Assembly: GCF_000334915.1 (NCBI RefSeq) | Contig: NZ_AMSF01000032.1 | Span: 1-43,731 of the forward strand | Reading direction: 5' to 3' | Origin: Dyella ginsengisoli LA-4 | Lineage (GTDB): Bacteria > Pseudomonadota > Gammaproteobacteria > Xanthomonadales > Rhodanobacteraceae | Length of the DNA stretch: 43,731 bases | Part shown: piece by piece, positions 32,334 to 40,042 of the stretch | Layout of the letters: the number at the start of each line of letters is the position of its first letter | How positions within the stretch are numbered: position 1 is the stretch's first letter | Program-made: the position numbers and the translations under genes | Notes under the pieces: model-generated | The model's input: only the letters and a program-made list of their open reading frames with translations | Databases searched by the model: none | Told to the model about the DNA's origin: nothing

Positions 32334-32410
32334 CCTGCAGGAGCGGCTTCAGCCGCGATGCTCTTGCTGCAATGGTCTGAAATGCATCGCGGCTGAAGCC
32401 GCTCCTACAA
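32334..32410. repeat. REP doublet (REPIN) between aminotransferase and mdh
   Basis: A plus copy (32334-32361, GCAGGAGCGGCTTCAGCCGC) and a minus copy (32383-32410) face each other over about 20 bases. It begins 10 bases after the aminotransferase stop and ends 32 bases before mdh. Its closeness to the mdh ribosome site means it could fold in the mdh leader if the genes are co-transcribed. Confidence 0.9.
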
Positions 32411-32442
32411 ACGCATCAACTTCCCACCAAGGAGCCAACCCC

Positions 32443-33429
32443 ATGAAAGCCCCCGTTCGAGTTGCCGTCACCGGCGCCGCCGGCCAGATCGGTTACGCCC
32501 TGCTGTTCCGCATCGCCGCGGGCGACATGCTGGGTCCGGACCAGCCGGTGATCCTGCACATGCTGGAGATCACCCCGGCGCTGCCCGCGCTGCAGGGCGT
32601 GGTGATGGAGCTGAACGACTGCGCCTTCCCGCTGCTGGCCGGCACCGTCGCCACCGACGACGTCAACGTCGCCTTCAAGGATGTCGACTACGCGCTGCTG
32701 GTCGGCGCCCGTCCGCGCGGCCCGGGCATGGAGCGCAAGGACCTGCTGGAGGCCAACGGCGCCATCTTCGCCCCGCAGGGCAAGGCGCTGAACGACCACG
32801 CCAAGCGCGACGTGAAGGTGCTGGTGGTCGGCAACCCGGCCAACACCAACGCGCTGATCGCCCAGCAGAACGCCCCGGACCTGGATCCGAACTGCTTCAC
32901 CGCGATGGTGCGCCTGGACCACAACCGCGCGATGAGCCAGCTCGCCGAGAAGACCGGCAAGCACAACACCGACATCAAGAAGATGACCATCTGGGGCAAC
33001 CACAGCTCCACCCAGTACCCGGACCTGCACCACGCCACCGTGGACGGCAAGCCGGCGCTGAGCCTGGTCGAGCAGAGCTGGTACGAGAGCGACTTCATCC
33101 CGACCGTGCAGCAGCGCGGCGCGGCGATCATCAAGGCCCGCGGCGCCTCGTCGGCCGCCTCGGCCGCCTCGGCCGCGATCGACCACATGCGCTCGTGGGC
33201 GCTGGGCACCACCGAGGGCGACTGGGTCTCGATGGGCATCCCGTCGGACGGCTCCTACGGCATCGCCCCGGGCGTGATCTACGGCTACCCGGTGACGATC
33301 AAGGACGGCAAGTACGCGATCGTGCAGGGCCTGGAAATCAACGATTTCTCCCGCGCCCGCATGGATGCCACCGACAAGGAGCTGCGCGAGGAGCGTGCTG
33401 GCGTCGAGCACCTGTTCGCGAAGAAGTAA
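32443..33429 (+). CDS. mdh: Malate dehydrogenase (NAD-dependent)
   Basis: A 328-residue cytosolic enzyme interconverting malate and oxaloacetate. The nucleotide-binding start [20 protein letters not shown], the acidic end of strand 2 (LHMLEI), the mobile loop [18 protein letters not shown] with its substrate arginines, the [13 protein letters not shown] helix and the catalytic His in [14 protein letters not shown] are all present. The length and TGAAGQIGY start match the ~328-residue cytosolic-type MDH of beta/gammaproteobacteria. AAGGAG lies eight bases before ATG 32443. A T-rich hairpin terminator follows. Confidence 0.98.
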   Translation: MKAPVRVAVTGAAGQIGYALLFRIAAGDMLGPDQPVILHMLEITPALPALQGVVMELNDCAFPLLAGTVATDDVNVAFKDVDYALLVGARPRGPGMERKDLLEANGAIFAPQGKALNDHAKRDVKVLVVGNPANTNALIAQQNAPDLDPNCFTAMVRLDHNRAMSQLAEKTGKHNTDIKKMTIWGNHSSTQYPDLHHATVDGKPALSLVEQSWYESDFIPTVQQRGAAIIKARGASSAASAASAAIDHMRSWALGTTEGDWVSMGIPSDGSYGIAPGVIYGYPVTIKDGKYAIVQGLEINDFSRARMDATDKELREERAGVEHLFAKK

Positions 33430-33453
33430 GCCGGCTCGTTTCGGCTGGAGGAG

Positions 33454-33482
33454 AGGGCGGCTTAGGCCGCCCTTTCTTTTTG
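33454..33482 (+). terminator. Terminator of mdh
   Basis: AGGGCGGC (33454-33461) pairs with GCCGCCCT (33466-33473) over loop TTAG, followed by TTCTTTTT. A standard intrinsic terminator 25 bases after the mdh stop. Confidence 0.92.
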
Positions 33483-33681
33483 GATGGTCTTCACCGACCT
33501 GGCTGGATATTTCCTCAACGTCATCCCAGCGAAAGCTGGAGGCGCTCTTCAACGGCGAATCCCGAAAAGGGGACGAGTGCCGGTCATCCAGTGACTTCGC
33601 ACCGCATTGGCGAGGCGGTGCGCGGATGGGCGTGCGCACTTGTTGCAGACTCAAAAGCGGTTTCGACGTCCTGCGGCCGCC

Positions 33682-33862
33682 GAGTCACTTTCTCTTGCTT
33701 GCCCAAGAGAAAGTAACCAAAGAGAACGGCACCCTGCGTCCGTCGTCCCTCCGCGCCTGCGGCGCTCCAGGCACGCGGGTCGGGCCGGGCTTTTCGACAG
33801 GGCTCCTGCCCTGACGAAAAGGAACGGGCGTTCTGCCCGTTCCCCTGCGGGCCTTTTCGTCC
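33682..33862. repeat. Structured intergenic repeat, copy 2
   Basis: The partner of 20227-20409 within the 33430-34047 gap. Hairpin 1: ACTTTCTCTTG (33687-33697) with CAAGAGAAAGT (33704-33714). Hairpin 2: TTTTCG (33791) and CAGGGC (33798) with GCCCTG (33808) and CGAAAA (33815). Hairpin 3: GGAACGGGC (33821-33829) with GCCCGTTCC (33835-33843). The end CTGCGGGCCTTTTCGTCC (33845-33862) is identical to copy 1. Module GTCATCCCAGCGAAAGCTGG (33520-33539) lies 142 bases before it, like the module before copy 1. Short frames crossing it look incidental. Confidence 0.85.
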
Positions 33863-34047
33863 CGACCCGCTCGACTCCCGAAGGGAGTTTCAGACGGCTC
33901 GCTTCGCATCGCTTTTCGTAACCGCGCGGGCTGCATGCGTTCATCGGCGACCTGTGTCGCGATCATCGCTGCGCTGCCGGCACTTGAACGCTCGGCATGG
34001 CCGGTACAGGGCTATGCTGGTGCATCGTCCGAATGGAGTGCGCTGCC

Positions 34048-34281
34048 ATGAGTCATGTATCGGGCAAGACCCGCAATGCCTTCACCTACGAAGGCGACTT
34101 CGAGCGGGGCAGTCGCGGGCGGGTTCAGTGGAGTGCCACCTATCGCAAGGAAGGCAATTTCTACGGTATGCGCAACGGTCACCTGGAGCAGATGCAGGAT
34201 GTCCTAGACGCGGATCTCGATGCGGTAGTGAAGCGGGCGATCGAGAACAAGTGGACCGAGCCAGAGGACACTCGCCATTGA
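34048..34281 (+). CDS. Small hypothetical protein
   Basis: A 77-residue polar protein, MSHVSGKTRNAFTYEGDFER and onward, with no signal, membrane helix or cysteine. ATG 34048 has TGGAG nine bases upstream; an in-frame start at 33997 lacks one. The middle (RGRVQWSATYRKEGNFYGMR) suggests short strands and the rest a helix. Family not recognised. It follows the structured repeat by about 190 bases. Confidence 0.62.
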   Translation: MSHVSGKTRNAFTYEGDFERGSRGRVQWSATYRKEGNFYGMRNGHLEQMQDVLDADLDAVVKRAIENKWTEPEDTRH

Positions 34282-34391
34282 TCGCCTGCTCACCGAGCCT
34301 GACGCACATGCCTCGTTGATGCGCAAGGCAGCGCGATAACGACGCACTTCCTACAATGCGCCCCCGTTTTGCAAGGTCGGATACGCGCCGC

Positions 34392-35225
34392 ATGAACATC
34401 GTCGTCAACGAGGAACTCAAGGCCTACATCGAGCCGATGACGCCGGAGGAATACGAGGCGCTGGAACGAAGCCTCCTCGCCGAAGGCTGTCGCGATGCGC
34501 TGGTGCTGTGGGGCGAGATCCTGGTCGACGGGCATCACCGCTATGCGATCTGCCAGAAGCATGGCTTGTCGTTCCAGACCGTGCAGCATCCGCACTTCCA
34601 GTCGATGGACGACGTGCACCTGTGGATGATCGACCAGCACCTGGGCCGGCGCAGCCTGTCGGTGTTCCAGCGCGGCGAGCTGGCGCTGCGCAAGCGCGAC
34701 ATCCTCGCTGCGCGTCGTGCTCAGGCGCGGGTGAAGTTGCCGCCACTGCCGCCGATTCCGGAAGACGCGGAAACCGCCGCGGAAGATGCAGCGCCGGTTG
34801 CCGAGCCGGCAGCCAGCGCGCCGGACGCACCGGTGGAGGCGCCGCCCAGCCGCGAGGCGCTGGCGAAGGCTGCGCGCCTGAGCAACACGCAGGTCGGGCT
34901 GATCGAGAAGATCCGCAAGCAGGCCGCGCCCGAGGTGGTGGAGGCGGTGAAGGCCGGCACGATCTCGATCAACGCCGCCGCCGCGGTGGCCAGCCTGCCG
35001 GAGGACGAGCAGCGTGCGGCGGCCAGCGGCGGCGACAGGGAACTGAAGGAGGCCGCCAAACGCGTGCGCGAGTCGCGGCGCAAGCCGAAGGAGGTTCCTG
35101 CGGCCGCCCCTGATGCGGCCGCTGGCGCGGAGGATGAGCTGCAGCAGCTGCGCCGGCGCGTGGCGGAGCTGACCGCCGAAGTCGCTTCGCTGCGCCAGCT
35201 GCTGGCCGAACTACAGGGCGGGTAA
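34392..35225 (+). CDS. ParB-like nuclease/partition-type protein
   Basis: A 277-residue protein. Residues 10-60 resemble the ParB N-terminal domain: IEPMTPEEYEALERSLLAEG, then LVLWGEILVDGHHRYAIC, which carries a GHHRY variant of the usual G-x-RR-x-A CTP-binding motif. A central HTH-like region (SREALAKAARLSNTQVGLIE and GTISINAAAAVASL) resembles the KorB/ParB linker, and a C-terminal coiled coil (LQQLRRRVAELTAEVASLRQ) could dimerise it. No parA or parS site is adjacent. It may be a stand-alone DNA-binding regulator, annotated in related genomes as plasmid replication/partition related. Confidence 0.75.
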   Translation: MNIVVNEELKAYIEPMTPEEYEALERSLLAEGCRDALVLWGEILVDGHHRYAICQKHGLSFQTVQHPHFQSMDDVHLWMIDQHLGRRSLSVFQRGELALRKRDILAARRAQARVKLPPLPPIPEDAETAAEDAAPVAEPAASAPDAPVEAPPSREALAKAARLSNTQVGLIEKIRKQAAPEVVEAVKAGTISINAAAAVASLPEDEQRAAASGGDRELKEAAKRVRESRRKPKEVPAAAPDAAAGAEDELQQLRRRVAELTAEVASLRQLLAELQGG

Positions 35226-35267
35226 AGGCGCGGCGCGACAGCGAGGGCTTCGCGCCGCACCGCGTCG

Positions 35268-36296
35268 TCAGTGCGAACGGGCGGTCGCGCTCGCCGCGGC
35301 CTCGCGCACGTAGGCGAGCAAGGCATCGTCGACCGAGCTGCCGGTACGCAGCTCCGGCTCCTTCGCATAGGCCTCGCGGATCTTCGCGTGCGTGGCCGGG
35401 TCGTCACCGGCATATGCGCGGAACATCGCCATCCAGCGCTGCGCCATGGCCTGCACGGCCGGGTCGTCCGCCGGTACGCCATCGGCGAGGGCGGTGCGCA
35501 ACGCGGCGATGAGTTCGGGCCAGGCATACATCTGCTTGCCGTAGTGGGCGCGCATGCGAGCCATCTCGTCCTCATCCAGATAGCGGGCGAAGATCGCCAG
35601 CCGCGCGCTCACCAGGGAGTTCTCCACGAAGCGCTCCAGTGCCGGCGTGATGCCGCTGCGTTCGCGCATGCCCGGCTCCGCTTCGGTCATCGTGCGCAGG
35701 CGCAGCAGGAAGGCCGGGTTGTTGCCGGTGCCGCGGCCGATCATCTCCATCCACTGCAGGGCGAGTTGCTGCGCATCGGCATCGTCCGGCGTGGCGCCGC
35801 GATCCATCGCCGACTGCACGGCGGCCACCAGGGCGCTCCAGGCCGGCAATACGTCCGGGTCGGTGTGCAGTGGCAGGGCTTTCAGTTCCTCGGGGGTGAA
35901 ATACTTCTCGTACATCGTCATCTGCTCCAGCGTGTCCAGCCAGTCGGCCAGGTCGGGGGACTGTCCGGACGACAGCTGCGCACGCAGGTGCACCAGCCGT
36001 TCGCGCAGGCGGGCGGCATCGGCCAGGTCGCGGTCGAGCTGGGCGATCTGGCGATCCACCACCTCGGCCAGCGGTGGCTGCGCTCCGGACAGGGCTTGCC
36101 CGATGTCGGCCAGCGCCAGACCCAGCTGGCGCAGGGCCTGGATGCGATGCAGGCGTTCGATGTCCGCCTGCCCGTAAAGCCGGTAGCCGGCATCGGAGCG
36201 CGAGGACGGACTGAGCAGGCCGATCGCGTCGTAGTGGTGCAGGGTGCGCACGGTCAGCCCGCTACGCTTCGCCAGTTCGCCCACCGTCAGCTGCAT
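35268..36296 (-). CDS. MerR-family regulator with two tandem TipAS-like units
   Basis: A 342-residue regulator. Residues 1-70 are a MerR HTH (LTVGELAKRSGLTVRTLHHY and GYRLYGQADIERLHRIQALR), 75-110 the dimer helix. After it, residues about 129-226 and 234-332 are two copies of one TipAS-like unit: compare AWSALVAAVQSAMDRG/PDD/QQLALQWMEM with AWPELIAALRTALADG/ADD/QAMAQRWMAM. TipA normally has one such ligand-binding unit (about 253 residues in all). The ATG at 36296 is chosen because GGAG lies eight bases upstream; GTG 36305 would sit on that site. A matching promoter lies at 36330-36360. The ligand may be a drug or other hydrophobic compound; unknown. Confidence 0.9.
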   Translation of the reverse strand: MQLTVGELAKRSGLTVRTLHHYDAIGLLSPSSRSDAGYRLYGQADIERLHRIQALRQLGLALADIGQALSGAQPPLAEVVDRQIAQLDRDLADAARLRERLVHLRAQLSSGQSPDLADWLDTLEQMTMYEKYFTPEELKALPLHTDPDVLPAWSALVAAVQSAMDRGATPDDADAQQLALQWMEMIGRGTGNNPAFLLRLRTMTEAEPGMRERSGITPALERFVENSLVSARLAIFARYLDEDEMARMRAHYGKQMYAWPELIAALRTALADGVPADDPAVQAMAQRWMAMFRAYAGDDPATHAKIREAYAKEPELRTGSSVDDALLAYVREAAASATARSH

Positions 36297-36329
36297 CGTC
36301 GTCACTCCGTTCGCCTCGCTTGGGACCGC

Positions 36330-36360
36330 ACGCTAAGGGCTCACGTTACGTGAGGGTCAA
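36330..36360 (-). promoter_or_regulatory. MerR-type promoter with 19-bp spacer and dyad
   Basis: On the minus strand TTGACC (36355-36360) is a -35 box and TAGCGT (36330-36335) a -10 box separated by exactly 19 bases. The spacer holds a perfect palindrome, CTCACGTAACGTGAG (36340-36354). This is the classic over-long promoter that MerR proteins twist open, and it lies just before the MerR gene, so autoactivation is expected. Confidence 0.85.
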
Positions 36361-36406
36361 GTCCTTTGGCCACGAGCGGCGCCCCGCGCTGCCGGCGCGT
36401 CCAGAA

Positions 36407-38086
36407 CTAGCGGAGCTGGTAGGAAAACCCGAGATTGATGCGCGGGCGTCGATGGCTCGCCTCCAGCGGACGATCGCCAAACGGTTGCGCCACGGTGAGG
36501 TCGACGGCGTAGTGGCGGTCGTCGGACATGCGCAGGCCCACGCCGGCCGAGCCGAGGCGGTCGATCGGCAGATGGCCCTGATGGACGTAGACCCGGGCGA
36601 CCTGCGCGACGGCATACGGGGTCAGTGTTTTCAGGTAACGCTTTCCCACCGACCAGTTGCGGTTGAGCTCCAGCGACAGTCCCCAGCCACTGTCGCCGGC
36701 GGCTTCACCGGGGTCGTAGGCCAGCGCGTAGCGCGCCCCGCCGAAGGTGATCCGCTCGGTGCTGGGCAGGGTGTCGGCGCTGTACTGCGCGGCGACGCTG
36801 AAGCGCGTGCCGAAGCGCGCGGTCCATCGATCGGCCTGCTCGAGGCTGGCGTTGTAGCGGGTGAAGGCGACATCGCCGGGGTACGCCAGCGGGACATCGC
36901 TGAGGCTGCTGCGCGCGACCGACTCCGCGCCCCAGCGATCCAGTCCCCGGGCGATGGCGAAATTGATCTTGCGGCTGCGTCGGGTGCTCGTGCGCTGGTC
37001 GTCGAAGGTGGCGAAGAGCACACGTACCCGGCTGTCCAGACTGAGCTGCGCGTTGGTGACGATGTTGCGGTAACGGTCAATGACGTCGGCGCGAAAGGTG
37101 CCGCCGCCGATTTCCCGGATGTGGTCGGCGGAAAGCTGCAGCGGGTAGCTTGCGGCCAGTTGCAGGCGGTGCTGGGTCAGACGCCGGCTCAGGTCGGGAA
37201 GCGACTGGAACGAATCATCCGGCCGGCCGTCGTAGCGCGAGCCGTCGAGGCTCAGCTGCAGCCCGTCCGAGCCCACCGGGACCGCCAGCGAACCGGCGTC
37301 GTAACGCTGCGAGCCGCGACCGCGCGGAAAGAGGGTGGACAGCGTGAGCTTTTCGCCCAGCGGGGACAGGCCGTTCAAAGTCGCGCTCAGCAAGCCCTGC
37401 ACGCCGGGATGATTGAAGTCGACGCTGCTGGCCAGGTTGAAGCGGGTGCGCGTGACGTCGAGTTCCAGCCGGGTCGCGCCGTCGGTGGTGGTGGGTGCCG
37501 GAACGTTGACATCGACACGGGCGCCGGGTAGCCGGCCCAGCAACTGCACGTAGCGCTGGAACGTCGCGGTGCGCAGCGGGCGCTCATCCTGGATGTGCGA
37601 GGTGATGGCGCGGATCTTCGCCTCCAGCGAGCCGGCGTCGCCATGGATTTTCACCTGCGCCACATAGCCTTCCACCACCACCACGCGCACCACGCCGCCC
37701 GCGAAGGTCTGGGCAGGGATGTAGGCGAAAGAGAGCGCGTAGCCATGAGATTCGTAGAGCGCCCTGACCTTGTCGGCGGCGACAATCAGGTCGGCCACGC
37801 GCACGGTGTGTCCGGCGAGCGGCTGGAACAATTTCGCCATCTCGGTCACCGGCAGTGCGTGTGCGCCGGCGATCTCGAAGCGGGTGGGAACCAGGGTCCG
37901 TGCCAGCAGCGCCTGCAACTGCGCGTTGCGCTGCGGCTGCACGCTGAGTCGAACCGCTGGGGTCGGCGCCATGGGCACCGGCGTGGGCAGGGTCTGCAGG
38001 GGATTGCCCACGTACGGGCGCGATTGCTGTGCCTGGGCGCCGACGACCAGCGTGGCGCCGAGCAGCAGGCAGGCTCCTCTCTTCAT
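36407..38086 (-). CDS. Two-partner-secretion outer-membrane pore (ShlB/FhaC/HecB family)
   Basis: A 559-residue TpsB. Signal peptide MKRGACLLLGATLVVGAQA, then a POTRA region (about 60-215) with RFEIAGAHALPVTEMAKLFQ, DLIVAADKVRALYESHGYAL and VEGYVAQVKIHGD; the 16-strand barrel fills the rest, containing the SRKINFAIARGLDRWGAE strand and ending in INLGFSYQLR. The conserved barrel motif regions near RLGSAGVGLRMS are present. Such pores export a single TpsA through the outer membrane. The only neighbour on the same strand is a glycine-rich lipoprotein rather than a filamentous TpsA. Confidence 0.92.
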   Translation of the reverse strand: MKRGACLLLGATLVVGAQAQQSRPYVGNPLQTLPTPVPMAPTPAVRLSVQPQRNAQLQALLARTLVPTRFEIAGAHALPVTEMAKLFQPLAGHTVRVADLIVAADKVRALYESHGYALSFAYIPAQTFAGGVVRVVVVEGYVAQVKIHGDAGSLEAKIRAITSHIQDERPLRTATFQRYVQLLGRLPGARVDVNVPAPTTTDGATRLELDVTRTRFNLASSVDFNHPGVQGLLSATLNGLSPLGEKLTLSTLFPRGRGSQRYDAGSLAVPVGSDGLQLSLDGSRYDGRPDDSFQSLPDLSRRLTQHRLQLAASYPLQLSADHIREIGGGTFRADVIDRYRNIVTNAQLSLDSRVRVLFATFDDQRTSTRRSRKINFAIARGLDRWGAESVARSSLSDVPLAYPGDVAFTRYNASLEQADRWTARFGTRFSVAAQYSADTLPSTERITFGGARYALAYDPGEAAGDSGWGLSLELNRNWSVGKRYLKTLTPYAVAQVARVYVHQGHLPIDRLGSAGVGLRMSDDRHYAVDLTVAQPFGDRPLEASHRRPRINLGFSYQLR

Positions 38087-38148
38087 GACGTGTCCTTACG
38101 TGTCGTGGATGGGGGCCGGGCGACGGAGGCGCCCGTTGGCGCAACGGA

Positions 38149-38172
38149 AACGGGGGCGTTGCCGCCCCCGTT
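38149..38172. terminator. Intercistronic hairpin between the lipoprotein and tpsB genes
   Basis: AACGGGGGCG (38149-38158) and CGCCCCCGTT (38163-38172) pair perfectly around loop TTGC, 20 bases past the lipoprotein stop. Without a T run it may be an attenuator or mRNA stabiliser that sets a higher level of lipoprotein than pore. Confidence 0.55.
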
Positions 38173-38191
38173 CCGGGTCGTGCATGGATCG

Positions 38192-39751
38192 TCAGTGGCT
38201 GCCCCCCTTGGAGCGGAGCAGGCCACCGAGCAGGCCGCCAGAGCCGGAGGAGCCCTGCGACGAGGCCGAACTGCCGCCCTGCACCGTGCCGGAGAGGCCG
38301 AGAGTTCCGGACAGTCCCACGCTGCCGGTGAGGCCACCGACCGCTTTGCCGAGGGTGCCGGTGACCGGCTGCAGGACGCCGCCACCGCCACTGTCACCGG
38401 CACCGGCCACGCCGTTCACCACCTGGCTGAGCGTGCCGGTGACCGGATGCAGCGGGCCGCTGGCGATCGCATCACCCAGACCGCCGCCTACCGCGGTGAC
38501 GGCCTGTCCGGTGGTGGCGACGACACCGCCGACGGTGCCGGTGACCGGTGCGAGTGCCGTGTTGTCGCCGACCGTGGCCAATGTCCCACCGGCGCCGGTG
38601 ATCGTCTGGCCAAGCCCGCCGACCGTGCCGGCGGCCGCGGTCGCCGTCACTCCGACCGGATCGGCGATGCTGCCGGTCTGGCCGAGCCCGTTGTTCAGGC
38701 CTGCGCCGAGCGTGTCCAGCGAACCGCCCAGCGTGTGCAACGTGCCGCCCAGCGCCTGGGTGGTGCTGCTGCCGCCCAGTGGCAGCGACTGTGAGGCCAC
38801 CGCGCTGCCGAGCCCGCTCACCAGGTTCGAGCCGCCATCGACCAGGCCGCCCGCAGAGCGCGAGGCCAGTGCCACGATGTTGGTCGAGCCGCCGCTGGCG
38901 CCGGACTGTCCCAGCACGGCGATGGGAGTGACGACGCCGCTCAACGATTGCGTAAGCGATTGCACCGATCCGGCTGCGATGATCTGGCCGAGCGCGGCGC
39001 CGCCATCGCCTAGTCCATTGCCGAACATCGAGATGCCGCCACCGAGGGCGGAGGTGATTGGCTGGATCGGCGACCCCTGGAAGGCTCCCAGGCTGCCCAC
39101 CGTCTGGCCGAGGCTGTCCACGGCGTCGCCGGTATACGCCACCACCGTTCCGGTGCTGCCCAGGGTGGTGCCGACCGGGTCGTCGATGTTGCCCACCTGG
39201 CCCAGGCCGCTGCCGACCCCATCGCCAGCGGCGGTGACCGCGTTGCCGACATGGGTGACTACGCCCGCGAGTCCGTCGGTGACGCCGTTGCTGCCGCCGA
39301 GCAATACCTGGTTGGGAATCTGCGCGCCGATACCCGACACGGCTCCGCCCGCGGTCGCCACGATGTTGCCGGCGTCGGTGAGCACCGCTCCGGTCAGCCC
39401 GCTGGGCGCGGGCAATGAGCCGCCGCCATCACCGGAACCGCCGCCATCGCCACCGGATCCACCGCCACCGCCGGATCCACCACCACCGCCGCCGGACCCA
39501 CCGGAACCGCCGCCAGATCCTCCAGAGCCGCTGCCGGAGCCGGTGCCCCCGGATCCTCCGCCGTTGTCACCACCACCCCCGACCGGGGTACCACCTCCGC
39601 CGGTGCTGCCTGGCGATGCCGAGCTTCCGGGTGGATGGTTCAACCTGACCGAGCCGGAACCGCTGCATCCGGCGAGTGCCAGGGCCCCAGCGGAAAGACA
39701 GCTGACAATGAGAAAGCGTGTCTTCCACGATGACGTCGTCGTCTTGCGCAT
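38192..39751 (-). CDS. Glycine-rich repetitive lipoprotein (collagen-like type)
   Basis: A 519-residue protein. The signal MRKTTTSSWKTRFLIVSCLS ends at lipobox ALAGC (Cys29), with Ser at +2, so an outer-membrane lipoprotein is likely. Residues about 48-112 are almost only Gly/Ser (repeated GSGGG). The remainder is made of repeated G-x-x-V-x-x-L-G units: LGQVGNIDDPVGTT and LGQTGSIADPVGVT; IQPITSALGG, LHPVTGTLSQ and LQPVTGTLGK. AGGAGG lies six bases before the start at 39751. It is the upstream partner of TpsB (105-base gap). It has no filamentous TpsA domain. Function unknown; surface display or export through TpsB is inferred. Confidence 0.82.
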   Translation of the reverse strand: MRKTTTSSWKTRFLIVSCLSAGALALAGCSGSGSVRLNHPPGSSASPGSTGGGGTPVGGGGDNGGGSGGTGSGSGSGGSGGGSGGSGGGGGGSGGGGGSGGDGGGSGDGGGSLPAPSGLTGAVLTDAGNIVATAGGAVSGIGAQIPNQVLLGGSNGVTDGLAGVVTHVGNAVTAAGDGVGSGLGQVGNIDDPVGTTLGSTGTVVAYTGDAVDSLGQTVGSLGAFQGSPIQPITSALGGGISMFGNGLGDGGAALGQIIAAGSVQSLTQSLSGVVTPIAVLGQSGASGGSTNIVALASRSAGGLVDGGSNLVSGLGSAVASQSLPLGGSSTTQALGGTLHTLGGSLDTLGAGLNNGLGQTGSIADPVGVTATAAAGTVGGLGQTITGAGGTLATVGDNTALAPVTGTVGGVVATTGQAVTAVGGGLGDAIASGPLHPVTGTLSQVVNGVAGAGDSGGGGVLQPVTGTLGKAVGGLTGSVGLSGTLGLSGTVQGGSSASSQGSSGSGGLLGGLLRSKGGSH

Positions 39752-40042
39752 GATCTGCCTCCTGAACGCGTGCGTTCTCGAGATCGAGCGAAACGTACCG
39801 CTCCATTTGCTCCCCCTGCATTCCGGACGTACGGGCTCCAGCGCGCCAGGGATGCACGCATTCAGCAATTCGTCGACGTCGATGGCGGCTCGCCTTGATC
39901 GATGCAAGGCATTGACGCAATTGGCAATTTCTGGCGATGGATGGGCCGGCGGGCACAGCCGGCGCAATTGTCCGACCAAAGTCGGGTCTGGCGGATGGAA
40001 GGGGGCGGTATATCGTCGATCGCACGGGTGAGGGAGCGGACG

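Noticed and set aside
33651-33966. Short frames inside the structured repeat copy 2
   Set aside because: Compensatory changes in hairpin stems point to nucleic-acid structure; the predicted peptides differ between copies beyond the hairpin 1 region.
39419-39610. Apparent tandem repeat (CCGCC/CCACC) as a microsatellite
   Set aside because: It is the codon-level image of the Gly/Ser tract in the lipoprotein gene and stays in frame, so it is coding, not an independent repeat locus.
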